62,822 nucleotides of DNA from an uncultured Collinsella sp. Its GTDB lineage: Bacteria > Actinomycetota > Coriobacteriia > Coriobacteriales > Coriobacteriaceae. The notes beneath the pieces were generated by a model. The model did no database searches and had not been told where the DNA came from. It saw only the letters and a program-made list of their open reading frames with translations. Below are positions 39,856-48,247 of this stretch, piece by piece. Positions within the stretch are counted from its first letter, which is position 1; every line of letters begins with the position of its first letter. The stretch spans positions 1 to 62,822 of the forward strand of contig UQTU01000015.1 of assembly GCA_900544135.1 (NCBI GenBank), read 5' to 3'. The position numbers and the translations under genes were made by a program.

Positions 39856-40989
39856 ATGTACATTTCCACACATCAGGCTCTGGTCGACTTTTGCCAGCGC
39901 GCCCGCGAGTTCGACGCGATCGCCGTCGATACCGAGTTTTTGCGCGAGCGCACGTTTCATCCGCGCCTGTGCCTGGTCCAGATTGCCCCCCCCGCCGAGA
40001 GTGTCGCTGTCGATCCGCTGGTGATCGACGACCTGTCGCCGCTTGCCGAGCTTATGGCCGACGAGAGCGTGACCAAGGTCTTCCACGCCTGCTCGCAGGA
40101 TATGGAGGTCATGCTCCACACCGTGGGCGCGCTGCCGCGTCCGATTTTTGACACGCAGGTTGCCGCCGCCTTTTTGGGCGAGCGCCAGCAGATTTCGTAT
40201 GGTGCGCTCGTTCAGACGTTCTGCGGCGTATCACTGCCCAAGACCGAGTCGCTGACCGACTGGTCGCGCCGCCCGCTGACCGACAAGCAGATTGAGTACG
40301 CGATCGATGACGTCAAGTATCTGATCGTTGCCTATACCGAGATGATGAGCCGTCTGCGCGAGCTGGGCCGCGTGGATTGGGTGCTCGACGAGTTGCGTCC
40401 TCTGGCCGATGAGTCGCACTACCGCGCCGACCGCCACGAAGCGTTCCGCAAGGTCAAGCGCATCAACTCGTGCAGCCGCCATCAGCTGGGCATTGCGCGC
40501 GAGCTTGCCGCCTGGCGTGAGGACCGCGCTGAGCGGCGCAACATCCCGCGCAAGTGGGTTATGTCCGACGATACGCTGCTGGCGCTCGTCAAGCGCAATC
40601 CCGTGCGTGTTGAGGAGTTCCGTAGCATCCGCGGCACCGACCAGCTGGGGGAGCGCGACGTGGACGGCGCGCTCATGGCCATCAAGCGCGGAGCGAGCTG
40701 TCCGCACGATCGCCTGCCGCTCTTGGTGCGCGGACATCGTCAGATTTCGCCGGAGCTGGAGAGCGTGACTGACCTTATGTATGCGCTTATTCGCCTGGTT
40801 GCCGAGCGCTCGGGCGTGGCGACCTCGGTCATTGCGTCGCGTGATGACCTGGCCGACTACATTGAGCATCCCGAGCAGAGCCGCCTGCGCGAAGGTTGGC
40901 GCTTTGAACTTGTGGGCTCGCGCCTGGACGATCTGCTTTCCGGCAACATGGGGTTGACGGTCAAAGATGGCAAAATTGAATTGCTGTAA
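39856..40989 (+). CDS. rnd: Ribonuclease D
   Basis: 377 aa from ATG 39856; earlier in-frame starts lack a site. DEDDy 3'-5' exonuclease motifs: IAVDTEFLRERTFHPRL (Exo I), VFHACSQDMEVML (Exo II), and YAIDDVKYLIVAYTEM (Exo III with Tyr and Asp). A first HRDC domain lies around residues 210-295 (RHQLGIARELAAWREDRAER), with a less clear second near the C-terminus. It trims tRNA and other structured RNA 3' ends. Transcribed divergently from the lipid kinase, alone or with the downstream protease. Confidence 0.9.
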   Translation: MYISTHQALVDFCQRAREFDAIAVDTEFLRERTFHPRLCLVQIAPPAESVAVDPLVIDDLSPLAELMADESVTKVFHACSQDMEVMLHTVGALPRPIFDTQVAAAFLGERQQISYGALVQTFCGVSLPKTESLTDWSRRPLTDKQIEYAIDDVKYLIVAYTEMMSRLRELGRVDWVLDELRPLADESHYRADRHEAFRKVKRINSCSRHQLGIARELAAWREDRAERRNIPRKWVMSDDTLLALVKRNPVRVEEFRSIRGTDQLGERDVDGALMAIKRGASCPHDRLPLLVRGHRQISPELESVTDLMYALIRLVAERSGVATSVIASRDDLADYIEHPEQSRLREGWRFELVGSRLDDLLSGNMGLTVKDGKIELL

Positions 40990-41053
40990 GGAAGCCTAGC
41001 CGCTTGATTGGGTAGAATGCCTCCAACGTGTAATTCGATTCGGAGGAATTCGC

Positions 41054-41758
41054 ATGCCCTATTACTATGGTTACGGCTTTGGCATCGACCCGCTGTACCT
41101 GCTGGTTGTCCTTGTTTGTACGGTGCTTGGTCTTGCGGCGCAGAGCTATATCAACTCGACGTACAAGACCTGGTCCAAGGTTCGCTCGGACGGCGACACG
41201 GGTGCCACGGTCGCTCGCCGCATGCTCGACGCCAACGGTTGCAACGCCGTGGGTATCAAGGGCGTTGCCGGTGAGCTCACCGACCACTACAACCCGCAGG
41301 ATAACAACCTGTATCTCTCGGACGCTAACCGTTCGGGCGGATCGGTCGCAAGCGTTGCCGTGGCCTGCCACGAGGCGGGTCATGCCGCCCAGCGTCAGAG
41401 CGGTTACGCCATGATGAAGGTTCGCACCGCCCTGGTCCCGGTCGTCAACTTTACCCAGAACACCTGGACCATCGTGTTGCTCTTGGGCCTGTTTATGAAC
41501 ATCGCCGGGCTCACGACCCTCGCATTGATCTTCTTCTCGTTTAGTGTGCTGTTCCAACTCGTTACGTTGCCTGTCGAGATCGATGCCAGTCGCCGCGCCG
41601 TGGCGTATATCGAGCAGTCGGGCATGAGTTCCAAGCAGGTCAACGGTGCCAAGAAGGTGCTGACGGCAGCCGCGCTCACCTACGTGGCGGCGGCGCTCAC
41701 CTCGATTATTCAGCTGCTCTACCTGATGGCCCGCTACAACAGAAACTCCAACCGATAA
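41054..41758 (+). CDS. YugP-type membrane zinc metallopeptidase
   Basis: 234 aa starting at ATG 41054 behind CGGAGGAATT. N-terminal membrane helix (PLYLLVVLVCTVLGLAAQSY), the zinc motif VACHEAGHAAQRQSGYAMM, two central helices (WTIVLLLGLFMNIAGL, LIFFSFSVLFQLVTL), PVEIDASRRAV with a third ligand candidate, and a last helix AALTYVAAALTSIIQLLY. This is the DUF/YugP family of membrane-bound neutral zinc peptidases of unknown substrate. A terminator-like hairpin separates it from xseA. Confidence 0.88.
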   Translation: MPYYYGYGFGIDPLYLLVVLVCTVLGLAAQSYINSTYKTWSKVRSDGDTGATVARRMLDANGCNAVGIKGVAGELTDHYNPQDNNLYLSDANRSGGSVASVAVACHEAGHAAQRQSGYAMMKVRTALVPVVNFTQNTWTIVLLLGLFMNIAGLTTLALIFFSFSVLFQLVTLPVEIDASRRAVAYIEQSGMSSKQVNGAKKVLTAAALTYVAAALTSIIQLLYLMARYNRNSNR

Positions 41759-41773
41759 CAAATTGGCTTGACA

Positions 41774-41805
41774 GGCGCCGCGGAGATTCTTGTCCCCGCG
41801 GCGCT
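41774..41805 (+). terminator. Hairpin between the protease and xseA
   Basis: GCGCCGCGG pairs with CCGCGGCGC around a 12-base loop. No U tract, so termination is uncertain. Confidence 0.45.
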
Positions 41806-41873
41806 GTACTATGTGTTGGACTTGAATCTGCGCAGGGTCGAAGCCCTTGTGCTCGATAACGAAGGGGGGCTGC

Positions 41874-43325
41874 GTGGCAGGCTGGAATCTAACCGGCAAT
41901 GCCGTTTCCGCCGAGTTCGACGGTTCGGACGATCAGGAGCGCAAGGAGCTCAGCGTGAGCCAGGCAGTGGAGATCGCCGCCGGTGCGCTCGATGCCATTC
42001 CGCAGCTGAGCGTTCTGGGCGAGGTCACAGGTTTTCGTGGTCCTAACGCCCGAAGCGGTCACTGCTACTTCCAGATCAAGGACGACTCGGCCGCCGTCGA
42101 CTGCATTATCTGGAAGGGCGCCTATCTCAAGCGCACCTTCGATCTGCGCGATGGCATGCAGGTGAGCTTTAAGGGCAGCTTCAATCTCTATAAGCCCACG
42201 GGTCGCATGAGCTTTGTTGCCCGCTCATTTTCGTTGGCGGGGGAGGGTCTGCTGCGTCAACAAGTGGCGCAACTGGCCGAAAAGCTACGCCGCGAGGGCC
42301 TGATGGACGAAGCGCGCAAGCGCCGCATCCCGGTGTTCTGCTCCCGCGTGGCGGTCGTCACCTCGCTTTCGGGTGCCGTAATCGACGACGTCAAGCGCAC
42401 GTTGCGTCGTCGCAACCCGCTCGTCGAGGTCGTCTGCGTGGGCGCCAAGGTTCAAGGCGAGGGTGCGCCGGCCGAGCTCATCGAGGGCTTGCGCCGCGCC
42501 GCTTCCATTACGCCGGCGCCCGACTGTATTTTGCTGGTGCGCGGCGGCGGCTCCTTTGAGGACCTCATGACCTTTAATGACGAGGAGCTTGCCCGCGCGG
42601 TGGCGGCTTGTCCTGTGCCCGTGGTGACCGGTATTGGCCATGAGCCCGATACCTCGATTTGCGACATGGTGAGCGACCGCCGCGCCTCCACGCCCACGGC
42701 GGCGGCCGAATCGGTGGCGCCGGCTATGACGGAGTTGGCCGATGTGCTCGAGGCACGCCATCAGCGTCTTGGCGCCGCGATGGCATCGATGATTGGGTCG
42801 AATCAGGTCGACCTGGAGATGCTCGATCAGCGTGGTCGCCGCGCTTGGAATACCTATACGGCCCGTCTGGGCGATGCACTCGATGCCGCCGCCTGCCGCC
42901 CGTGCCTCAACGACCCCACATTTATGGTCGAGCGTCGCGAATCGGAGCTTGCGCTGACTGCCGATCGCCTGTCGGGCGCCATAGTACGCTCGGTCGGGAC
43001 ATTCCGCTCCAACTTTGAGCGCCTGCCCGAGCGTCTGGTTGCAAGCACCTCGGGGCTCGATGGCAAGCGCCATGCGCTCACGCTTGCGAGTTCCCGTCTG
43101 GAGCATCAGGGGCGCACGATGCTCAGCAAACCCGCGTCCGACCTGGGCCGTGCGGCAGCCTCACTCGATGCCCTGTCGCCGCTCAAGGTGCTTGCCCGTG
43201 GCTATTCCATCGCGTACAGCGATGATGGGGTGGCTACGAGCGCCAAGACCTTTAAGCCCGGCGACGCCATACGCGTGCGCATGGCAGACGGCAACGTGGC
43301 GGCAACGGTCGATACGGTCGAGTAG
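41874..43325 (+). CDS. xseA: Exonuclease VII large subunit
   Basis: 483 aa with GTG 41874 as start behind GAAGGGGGG. N-terminal OB fold (LSVLGEVTGFRGPNARSGHC, YFQIKDDSAAVDCIIW), then the catalytic region SRVAVVTSLSGAVIDDV, RRRNPLVEVVCVGAKVQGEG, LLVRGGGSFEDLMTFNDEEL, VVTGIGHEPDTSICDMV and RASTPTAAAESV. A long helical segment and the C-terminal small domain ending LKVLARGYSIAYSDDG follow. It degrades single-stranded DNA in both directions with XseB, encoded 42 bases downstream. Confidence 0.93.
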   Translation: MAGWNLTGNAVSAEFDGSDDQERKELSVSQAVEIAAGALDAIPQLSVLGEVTGFRGPNARSGHCYFQIKDDSAAVDCIIWKGAYLKRTFDLRDGMQVSFKGSFNLYKPTGRMSFVARSFSLAGEGLLRQQVAQLAEKLRREGLMDEARKRRIPVFCSRVAVVTSLSGAVIDDVKRTLRRRNPLVEVVCVGAKVQGEGAPAELIEGLRRAASITPAPDCILLVRGGGSFEDLMTFNDEELARAVAACPVPVVTGIGHEPDTSICDMVSDRRASTPTAAAESVAPAMTELADVLEARHQRLGAAMASMIGSNQVDLEMLDQRGRRAWNTYTARLGDALDAAACRPCLNDPTFMVERRESELALTADRLSGAIVRSVGTFRSNFERLPERLVASTSGLDGKRHALTLASSRLEHQGRTMLSKPASDLGRAAASLDALSPLKVLARGYSIAYSDDGVATSAKTFKPGDAIRVRMADGNVAATVDTVE

Positions 43326-43367
43326 ACCGCGTTTCACAGCGATAAACCTTTAGGAAAGGAAACAGAT

Positions 43368-43634
43368 ATGGCAGAGAAGACCCCGGTCGAGCAGCTTACG
43401 TACAAGCAGGCCTCGCAGGAGTTGGAACTCATCATCCGCAGCTTGGAGTCGGGCGATATGGAGCTCGAGGAGTCACTCGAGAGCTATACCCGCGGCGTCG
43501 AGCTCCTCAAGAGCCTGCGCACCCGCCTGTCCGATGCCGAGCAGAAGGTCTCGGTGCTCCTTAAGGACGTCGACGGCAACGACGTGCTCGCCGACGGCGA
43601 GGCCGCCAACACCGACGACAAGCTTTCGTTCTAA
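43368..43634 (+). CDS. xseB: Exonuclease VII small subunit
   Basis: 88 aa starting at ATG 43368 behind AGGAAAGGAAA. Typical helical hairpin: LTYKQASQELELIIRSLESG, DMELEESLESYTRGVELLK, RTRLSDAEQKVSVLL. It binds the XseA stalk and is required for activity. Directly downstream of xseA. Confidence 0.93.
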   Translation: MAEKTPVEQLTYKQASQELELIIRSLESGDMELEESLESYTRGVELLKSLRTRLSDAEQKVSVLLKDVDGNDVLADGEAANTDDKLSF

Positions 43635-43683
43635 CCATCCCGACCAAATATAATTACCTTGGCCTGTGAGAAAGGAACCAGCC

Positions 43684-44019
43684 ATGTGTGATTGCATCTT
43701 CTGCAAAATCGCCAACCACGAGATTCCCTCAACCGTTGTCTATGAGGACGACCAGGTCATCGCCTTCGACGACCTCAACCCCCAGGCGCCGGTCCACACG
43801 CTCGTGATCCCCAAGAAGCACTACAGCGACATCGCCGACAACGTGCCGGCCGAGACCATGGGCGCCATGGCCCACGCCATCCACGAGGTTGCCAAGGCCA
43901 AGGGCTTGGAGGACGGTTTCCGCGTCATCTCCAACAAGGGCGTCAACGCCGGCCAGACCGTCATGCACTTCCACATGCACGTCCTCGGCGGCAAAAACTT
44001 GGGCGAGAACCTCATCTGA
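43684..44019 (+). CDS. HIT family nucleotide hydrolase
   Basis: 111 aa from ATG 43684 behind GAAAGGAA. It starts CDCIFCKIANHEIPSTVVYE with the two-Cys pair, then FDDLNPQAPVHTLVIPKKH, and the catalytic histidine triad HFHMHVLGG at the end. HINT-type proteins hydrolyse AMP-lysine or similar nucleotide conjugates. It follows xseB by 49 bases. Confidence 0.92.
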   Translation: MCDCIFCKIANHEIPSTVVYEDDQVIAFDDLNPQAPVHTLVIPKKHYSDIADNVPAETMGAMAHAIHEVAKAKGLEDGFRVISNKGVNAGQTVMHFHMHVLGGKNLGENLI

Positions 44020-44079
44020 GGACGCTTCTTCCGTGCAATGAAACGGAAGCTCTGGCACCGATAACTTATATATCAACGC

Positions 44080-44113
44080 AATAAACCCGAGCGCGAGGGC
44101 GTTTGGGTTTATT
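44080..44113 (+). terminator. Terminator after the HIT gene
   Basis: AATAAACCC pairs with GGGTTTATT across a GC-rich loop. A second stem (CTTC.CCGT / ACGG.AAG) precedes it near 44026-44050. Confidence 0.65.
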
Positions 44114-44166
44114 ATCGAAGCGTATGTAACCTGGCGGCGCCACACCGCCTGTTAGTAGGGAGACAC

Positions 44167-45345
44167 ATGAACGTTCTGGTCGTCAACGCAGGATCTTCGA
44201 CCCTTAAGTATCAGGTCATCGATACCAAGTCCCACAAGGTGTCCGCAAAGGGCTCCTGCGAGCGTGTCTGCTTTACCGGCGGCACCTTCACCCACGCTGC
44301 CAACGGCTCCAAGAAGGTGACCGAGAACATCGAGTTCCCCGACCACAAGGTCGCCATCGAGGTCGTCCTGAAGGACCTCGAGGCCAACGGCGTCAAGATC
44401 GAGGGCATTGGCCACCGTATCGTTCAGGGCGGCTGGTACTTTGGCGATTCCTCCCTCGTCGACGAGGACGTCCTCGCCAAGATCCGTGAGGTCGCCCCGC
44501 TGGCGCCGCTGCACAACAACCCCGAGGCCAACGTTATCGAGTTCTGCCTGGAGCAGTATCCCGACCTGCCCAACGTCACGGTCTATGACACCGCTTTCCA
44601 CTTCAACATGCCCGAGGTCGCCAAGACCTACGCCCTTCCCAAGGATGTTTGCGACAAGCTGCACATCCGTAAGTACGGCGCCCACGGCACCAGCTATCGT
44701 TACATCTCCAAGAAGGTCGCCGAGATGACCAACGGCGAGGCCCGCAAGGTTGTCGTGTGCCACATCGGCTCCGGTGCCTCCCTGTGCGCCATCGAGGACG
44801 GCAAGTGCATGGATACCACTATGGGCCTCACCCCGCTCGACGGCGTCATGATGGGCACCCGCTGCGGCTCCATCGACCCGGCTACCGTGTGCTACCTGCA
44901 GCGCGAGGGCGGCTACACCTTCGACGAGGTCGACGAGATGATGAACAAGAAGTCCGGCCTTTTGGCTGTGACCGGTGGCAAGACCAACGACTGCCGCAAC
45001 GTCGAGGAGCTTGCCGCCGCCGGCGACCCCGAGGCTCAGCTCGCCTTCGACATGTTCGTCTACAAGATTGCCGCCAAGGCTGCCGAGATGGCCACTTCCA
45101 TGTGCGGTATGGACACGCTGGTCTTCACCGCCGGCATCGGTGAGCACGCTCCGGCCGTTCGCGCCGGCGTTGCCGACCGTCTGGCCTTTATGGGCGTCAA
45201 GATGGACCATGCCCGTAACGCCCTGCGTGGCGACGGCGCTTGGTGCCTGTCTGCCAAGGATTCCAAGGTCAAGATCTTCGTCATCCCCACGGACGAGGAG
45301 TTCATGATCGCTTCCGACGTCGAGCGCATCGTCAACGGCAAGTAA
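44167..45345 (+). CDS. ackA: Acetate kinase paralogue 1
   Basis: 392 aa. Acetokinase family: VLVVNAGSSTLKYQVID, GIGHRIVQGGWYF, VAPLAPLHNNPEANVI, VYDTAFHFNMPEVA, KYGAHGTSYRYISKK, VCHIGSGASLCAIEDG, GLTPLDGVMMGTRCGSIDP, FTAGIGEHAPAVR. Two otherwise conserved residues differ: the second His of HGTSH is Tyr, and the Asn of GNGAS is Ser, unlike the next gene. In both copies the usual HGG after GHR-V is QGG. It interconverts acetyl phosphate and acetate with ATP, but the substitutions could change substrate or rate. First of a tandem pair, with its own terminator. Confidence 0.85.
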   Translation: MNVLVVNAGSSTLKYQVIDTKSHKVSAKGSCERVCFTGGTFTHAANGSKKVTENIEFPDHKVAIEVVLKDLEANGVKIEGIGHRIVQGGWYFGDSSLVDEDVLAKIREVAPLAPLHNNPEANVIEFCLEQYPDLPNVTVYDTAFHFNMPEVAKTYALPKDVCDKLHIRKYGAHGTSYRYISKKVAEMTNGEARKVVVCHIGSGASLCAIEDGKCMDTTMGLTPLDGVMMGTRCGSIDPATVCYLQREGGYTFDEVDEMMNKKSGLLAVTGGKTNDCRNVEELAAAGDPEAQLAFDMFVYKIAAKAAEMATSMCGMDTLVFTAGIGEHAPAVRAGVADRLAFMGVKMDHARNALRGDGAWCLSAKDSKVKIFVIPTDEEFMIASDVERIVNGK

Positions 45346-45349
45346 TTGC

Positions 45350-45395
45350 AAGAGGGGAGGGGCTGGACGACCAAGTGTCGTTTAGTCCCTCTTTT
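45350..45395 (+). terminator. Terminator between the two acetate kinase genes
   Basis: AAGAGGG and ACGAC pair with GTCGT and CCCTCTT, with an internal loop, followed by TT. It makes the second kinase gene a separate unit. Confidence 0.65.
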
Positions 45396-45453
45396 GCGCT
45401 CGTTGGGCGATATGCTGATAGCTATTTATCAAGATATGATAACTTCTTATTAA

Positions 45454-45490
45454 AATACGGCCGCCTTAAGGGGTCTGCGTCGGCCGTATT
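45454..45490 (+). promoter_or_regulatory. Leader hairpin of the second acetate kinase gene
   Basis: AATACGGCCG pairs perfectly with CGGCCGTATT across 17 bases, ending 9 bases before the AAAGGAG ribosome site. No U tract follows, so it looks like a stable 5'-UTR stem or regulator site. Confidence 0.5.
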
Positions 45491-45508
45491 GCACTGCAAA
45501 GGAGTCTC

Positions 45509-46687
45509 ATGAACGTACTTGTTGTCAACGCCGGCAGTTCAAGCCTTAAATATCAGCTTTTGGATACCGATACCCGCGAGGTTTTCGCCAAGGGCAACTG
45601 CGAGCGTATCGGATCGGACATGGGCATCTTTGGCCACTCCGAGAACGGTGGCGCCAAACAGACCGAGGAGGTTCCCTTCCCCGATCATCGCTCTGCTATC
45701 GCTCGCGTGCTCGAGGAGCTCGAGAAGACCGACTTTACGATTGATGGCATTGGACATCGCATCGTTCAAGGCGGCTGGCACTTCGATGATTCTGCGGTCG
45801 TCGACGACGAGGTCATGGCTAAGATTCTCGAGGTGGCACCGCTTGCTCCGCTGCACAACTACGGCGAGGCGGCGGCGATTGAGTATTGCCGTGAGAAGTA
45901 TCCGGAGCTGCCCAACGTGGCCGTCTTCGACACCTCGTTCCACATGACCATGCCCGAGGTCGCCTACACCTACGCCCTGCCCAAGGACGTGTGCGACAAG
46001 TATCACGTGCGCAAGTACGGAGCCCACGGTACGAGCCACCGCTATGAGTGGATGATGGCTAAGGAGATCCTGGGCTCGCGCTGCCACCGCCTGCTCTCGT
46101 GCCATTTGGGCAACGGCGCCTCGCTTGCCGCCATCGAGGACGGTGTATGCCGTGACACCACGATGGGGCTCACGCCGCTTGACGGCCTGATGATGGGAAC
46201 CCGCTGCGGCTCTATCGACCCGGCTACCGTGTGCTACCTGCAGCGCGAGGGCGGCTACAGCTACCAGGAAGTCGACGACATGATGAACAAGCAGTCTGGT
46301 CTGCTCGCCATCTCGGGTATCTCCAACGACGCCCGCGACATTCGCACGCGCGCCTCCGAGGGAGATGAGCGCTGCCTGCTCGCCTTCGATATGTTCGCCT
46401 ATAAGGCTATGCAGCAGGCCGGCTCCATGATCGCTTCTATGGCGGGCGTGGATACCATTACCTTCACTGCCGGCATCGGCGAGAACGACTGGTCGATCCG
46501 CAAGGCCTTCTGCGACTGCTTTGAGTGGTTGGGCGTGCGCATCGACAACAACAAGAACCGTGAGGCCGTGGGCAGCGGCCCGCAGGTCATCAGTGCCGCC
46601 GGTTCCGCCGTCACGGTCATGGTCATCCCCACCGACGAGGAATACATGATCGCCCACGACGTCGAGCGTCTGACCAAGAACAACTAA
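45509..46687 (+). CDS. ackA: Acetate kinase paralogue 2
   Basis: 392 aa, same length as its neighbour and clearly homologous over the whole length. It keeps KYGAHGTSHRYEWMM and SCHLGNGASLAAIEDG, so it is the more canonical of the pair. Others: VLVVNAGSSSLKYQLLD, GHRIVQGGWHF, VFDTSFHMTMPEVA, MMGTRCGSIDPATVCYL, FTAGIGENDWSIRK, VIPTDEEYMIAHDVE. It probably forms the ATP-yielding acetate branch with Pta, encoded convergently 348 bases away. Strong AAAGGAG before the start; strong terminator after. Confidence 0.92.
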   Translation: MNVLVVNAGSSSLKYQLLDTDTREVFAKGNCERIGSDMGIFGHSENGGAKQTEEVPFPDHRSAIARVLEELEKTDFTIDGIGHRIVQGGWHFDDSAVVDDEVMAKILEVAPLAPLHNYGEAAAIEYCREKYPELPNVAVFDTSFHMTMPEVAYTYALPKDVCDKYHVRKYGAHGTSHRYEWMMAKEILGSRCHRLLSCHLGNGASLAAIEDGVCRDTTMGLTPLDGLMMGTRCGSIDPATVCYLQREGGYSYQEVDDMMNKQSGLLAISGISNDARDIRTRASEGDERCLLAFDMFAYKAMQQAGSMIASMAGVDTITFTAGIGENDWSIRKAFCDCFEWLGVRIDNNKNREAVGSGPQVISAAGSAVTVMVIPTDEEYMIAHDVERLTKNN

Positions 46688-46709
46688 CGCGCGCATTTAC
46701 AAGTAAACG

Positions 46710-46745
46710 AAAGGCCTCCAGAGCAACAGCTCCGGAGGCCTTTTT
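46710..46745 (+). terminator. Terminator after the second acetate kinase gene
   Basis: AAAGGCCTCC pairs with GGAGGCCTTT and is followed by TTTT. The rest of the 348-base convergent gap holds the family II element at 46894-47020; nothing coding is seen from 46746 to 46893. Confidence 0.9.
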
Positions 46746-46893
46746 ACTAGCAGGCGGAAATACCAGTCCCAAAGTGACCATCGCCAGCAACGCTTGCGCC
46801 CCTAGCAACGGCACCCATCCATTCAGATCTTCAGCCCCAGCTCGTAGTCAAGCCGCCGTCCACTCCAGATGCCCTGATTGCTACGTAGCGGCA

Positions 46894-47020
46894 GGGACCC
46901 TACAGGGTAAAGCTCTGAAAACATTCCGCAGGACGGAGGAAGCCCCCGCCGCGCGTAGCGCGCAGCGGGGGCTTCCGACATGTCCGAGGACGTTTTCAGA
47001 GCTTTACCCTGTAGGGTCCC
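46894..47020 (-). ncRNA. Family II structured 3'-UTR element, copy 3 (after pta)
   Basis: A perfect 29-base outer helix (46894-46922 with 46992-47020) closes a 69-base interior. The interior has helix GGAC/GTCC and a 12-base helix GGAAGCCCCCGC/GCGGGGGCTTCC. On the minus strand, the sense of pta, CGTCCTC precedes and TGCGGAAT follows the inner stem; these match the conserved ACAGTCCT and TGCGGAAC of the other copies. It starts 15 bases after the pta stop. Confidence 0.65.
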
Positions 47021-47035
47021 GAGGGGATATGTCCG

Positions 47036-48016
47036 CTACTCAGCCATCTGAGCCTGGACGGCGGTGATGGCCACGACACCCACGATGTCGTCGGCAGAGC
47101 AGCCGCGCGAAAGGTCGTTGACCGGCTTGGCGATGCCCTGCAGGATGGGGCCGTAGGCGTCGGCGCCGGCGAAGCGCTGGACGAGCTTGTAGCCGATGTT
47201 GCCGGCCTCAAGGTCGGGGAACACCAGCACGTTGGCCTTGCCGGCAACGGAGGAGCCGGGAGCCTTGAGCTGGGCGACGGTGGGGACGATAGCGGCATCG
47301 AGCTGCAGGTCGCCATCGATGGCGAGCTCGGGAGCCTTCTCGTGGCAGAACTTCACGGCCTCCTGGACCTTCTTGGCGACCTCGCCGCCGGCGGAGCCCA
47401 TGGTGGAGTAGGAGAGCATGGCCACGTGCGGCTCAACGTTGCCCATGAAGGTGGACCAGGAGTGAGCGGAGGCGATGGCGATCTCGGAGAGCTCGTCGGA
47501 GGACGGGTTGATGTTGAGGCCGCAGTCGGCGAAGATCAGCGTGCCGTCGGTGCCGAACTGCGGGGTGTCGGTGCACATCACGAAGAAGGCCGAGACCAGC
47601 TTGGTGCCCGGGGCGGTCTTGAGGATCTGCAGCGCGGGGCGCAGGGTGTCGGCGGTGGAGTGGCAGGCGCCGGAGACCAGGCCGTCGGCATCGCCCATCT
47701 TGACCATCATGGTGCCAAAGTAGGTAGCGTCCATCACCTGGGCGCGAGCCTGCTCGATGGTGACGCCCTTCTTGGCGCGGAGCTCGGCAAACTTCTGCGC
47801 GTACTCCTCGTGCTTCTCGGCATTGCGCGGATCGATGACGGTAGCGCCGGGAACGTTGATCTCGTCGGGGTTACCCAGGATGACGATCTTTGCCAGGCCC
47901 TCCTCGATGATCTTGGTGGCTGCGACGATGGTGCGCGGATCCTCGCCCTCGGGCAGGACGATCGTCTTAAGGTCGGCCTTGGCGGCAGACTTCATACGGT
48001 TTAGGAAATCGCTCAT
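47036..48016 (-). CDS. pta: Phosphate acetyltransferase
   Basis: 326 aa, the short single-domain form. It converts acetyl-CoA and phosphate to acetyl phosphate for acetate kinase. It shows IVLPEGEDPRTIVAATKI, VIDPRNAEKHEEYA, MVKMGDADGLVSGACHSTAD, TDGTLIFADCGLNINPSSDE, MLSYSTMGSAGGEVAKKV and ANVLVFPDLEAGNIGYKLVQ. Convergent with the two kinase genes and divergent from glf. Directly followed by a family II element. Confidence 0.95.
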   Translation of the reverse strand: MSDFLNRMKSAAKADLKTIVLPEGEDPRTIVAATKIIEEGLAKIVILGNPDEINVPGATVIDPRNAEKHEEYAQKFAELRAKKGVTIEQARAQVMDATYFGTMMVKMGDADGLVSGACHSTADTLRPALQILKTAPGTKLVSAFFVMCTDTPQFGTDGTLIFADCGLNINPSSDELSEIAIASAHSWSTFMGNVEPHVAMLSYSTMGSAGGEVAKKVQEAVKFCHEKAPELAIDGDLQLDAAIVPTVAQLKAPGSSVAGKANVLVFPDLEAGNIGYKLVQRFAGADAYGPILQGIAKPVNDLSRGCSADDIVGVVAITAVQAQMAE

Positions 48017-48069
48017 GTTACTCCTTACAAGCGTTTCGCTAAGCTCCAGGCGCCCGGCTGTTCACGAAT

Positions 48070-48090
48070 AAACCCGCTGCTAGCGGGTTT
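48070..48090. repeat. Short perfect hairpin between pta and glf
   Basis: AAACCCGCT-GCT-AGCGGGTTT, nine-base stem with a three-base loop, in the shared upstream region of divergent genes. A TATAAT box for glf lies at 48164-48169. It could be an operator or a promoter insulator. Confidence 0.5.
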
Positions 48091-48247
48091 ACCTTTCAAT
48101 TATGTTCGCCGCGGTGCTTGAGCTTTCCTTGTGTGGCAAGCTCATTATAGGACGCATTAGCGCTATAATCGCTCTGATAAATATGTCTCGAAGAATGTTC
48201 GAGAAAAGCCCAGCTAACGAGCCCGTGGCTTTTGACAAGGAGTATCG

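Noticed and set aside
44152..45351. 399-codon minus-strand frame opposite acetate kinase 1
   Set aside because: Composition shadow; the plus-strand gene has all acetokinase motifs.
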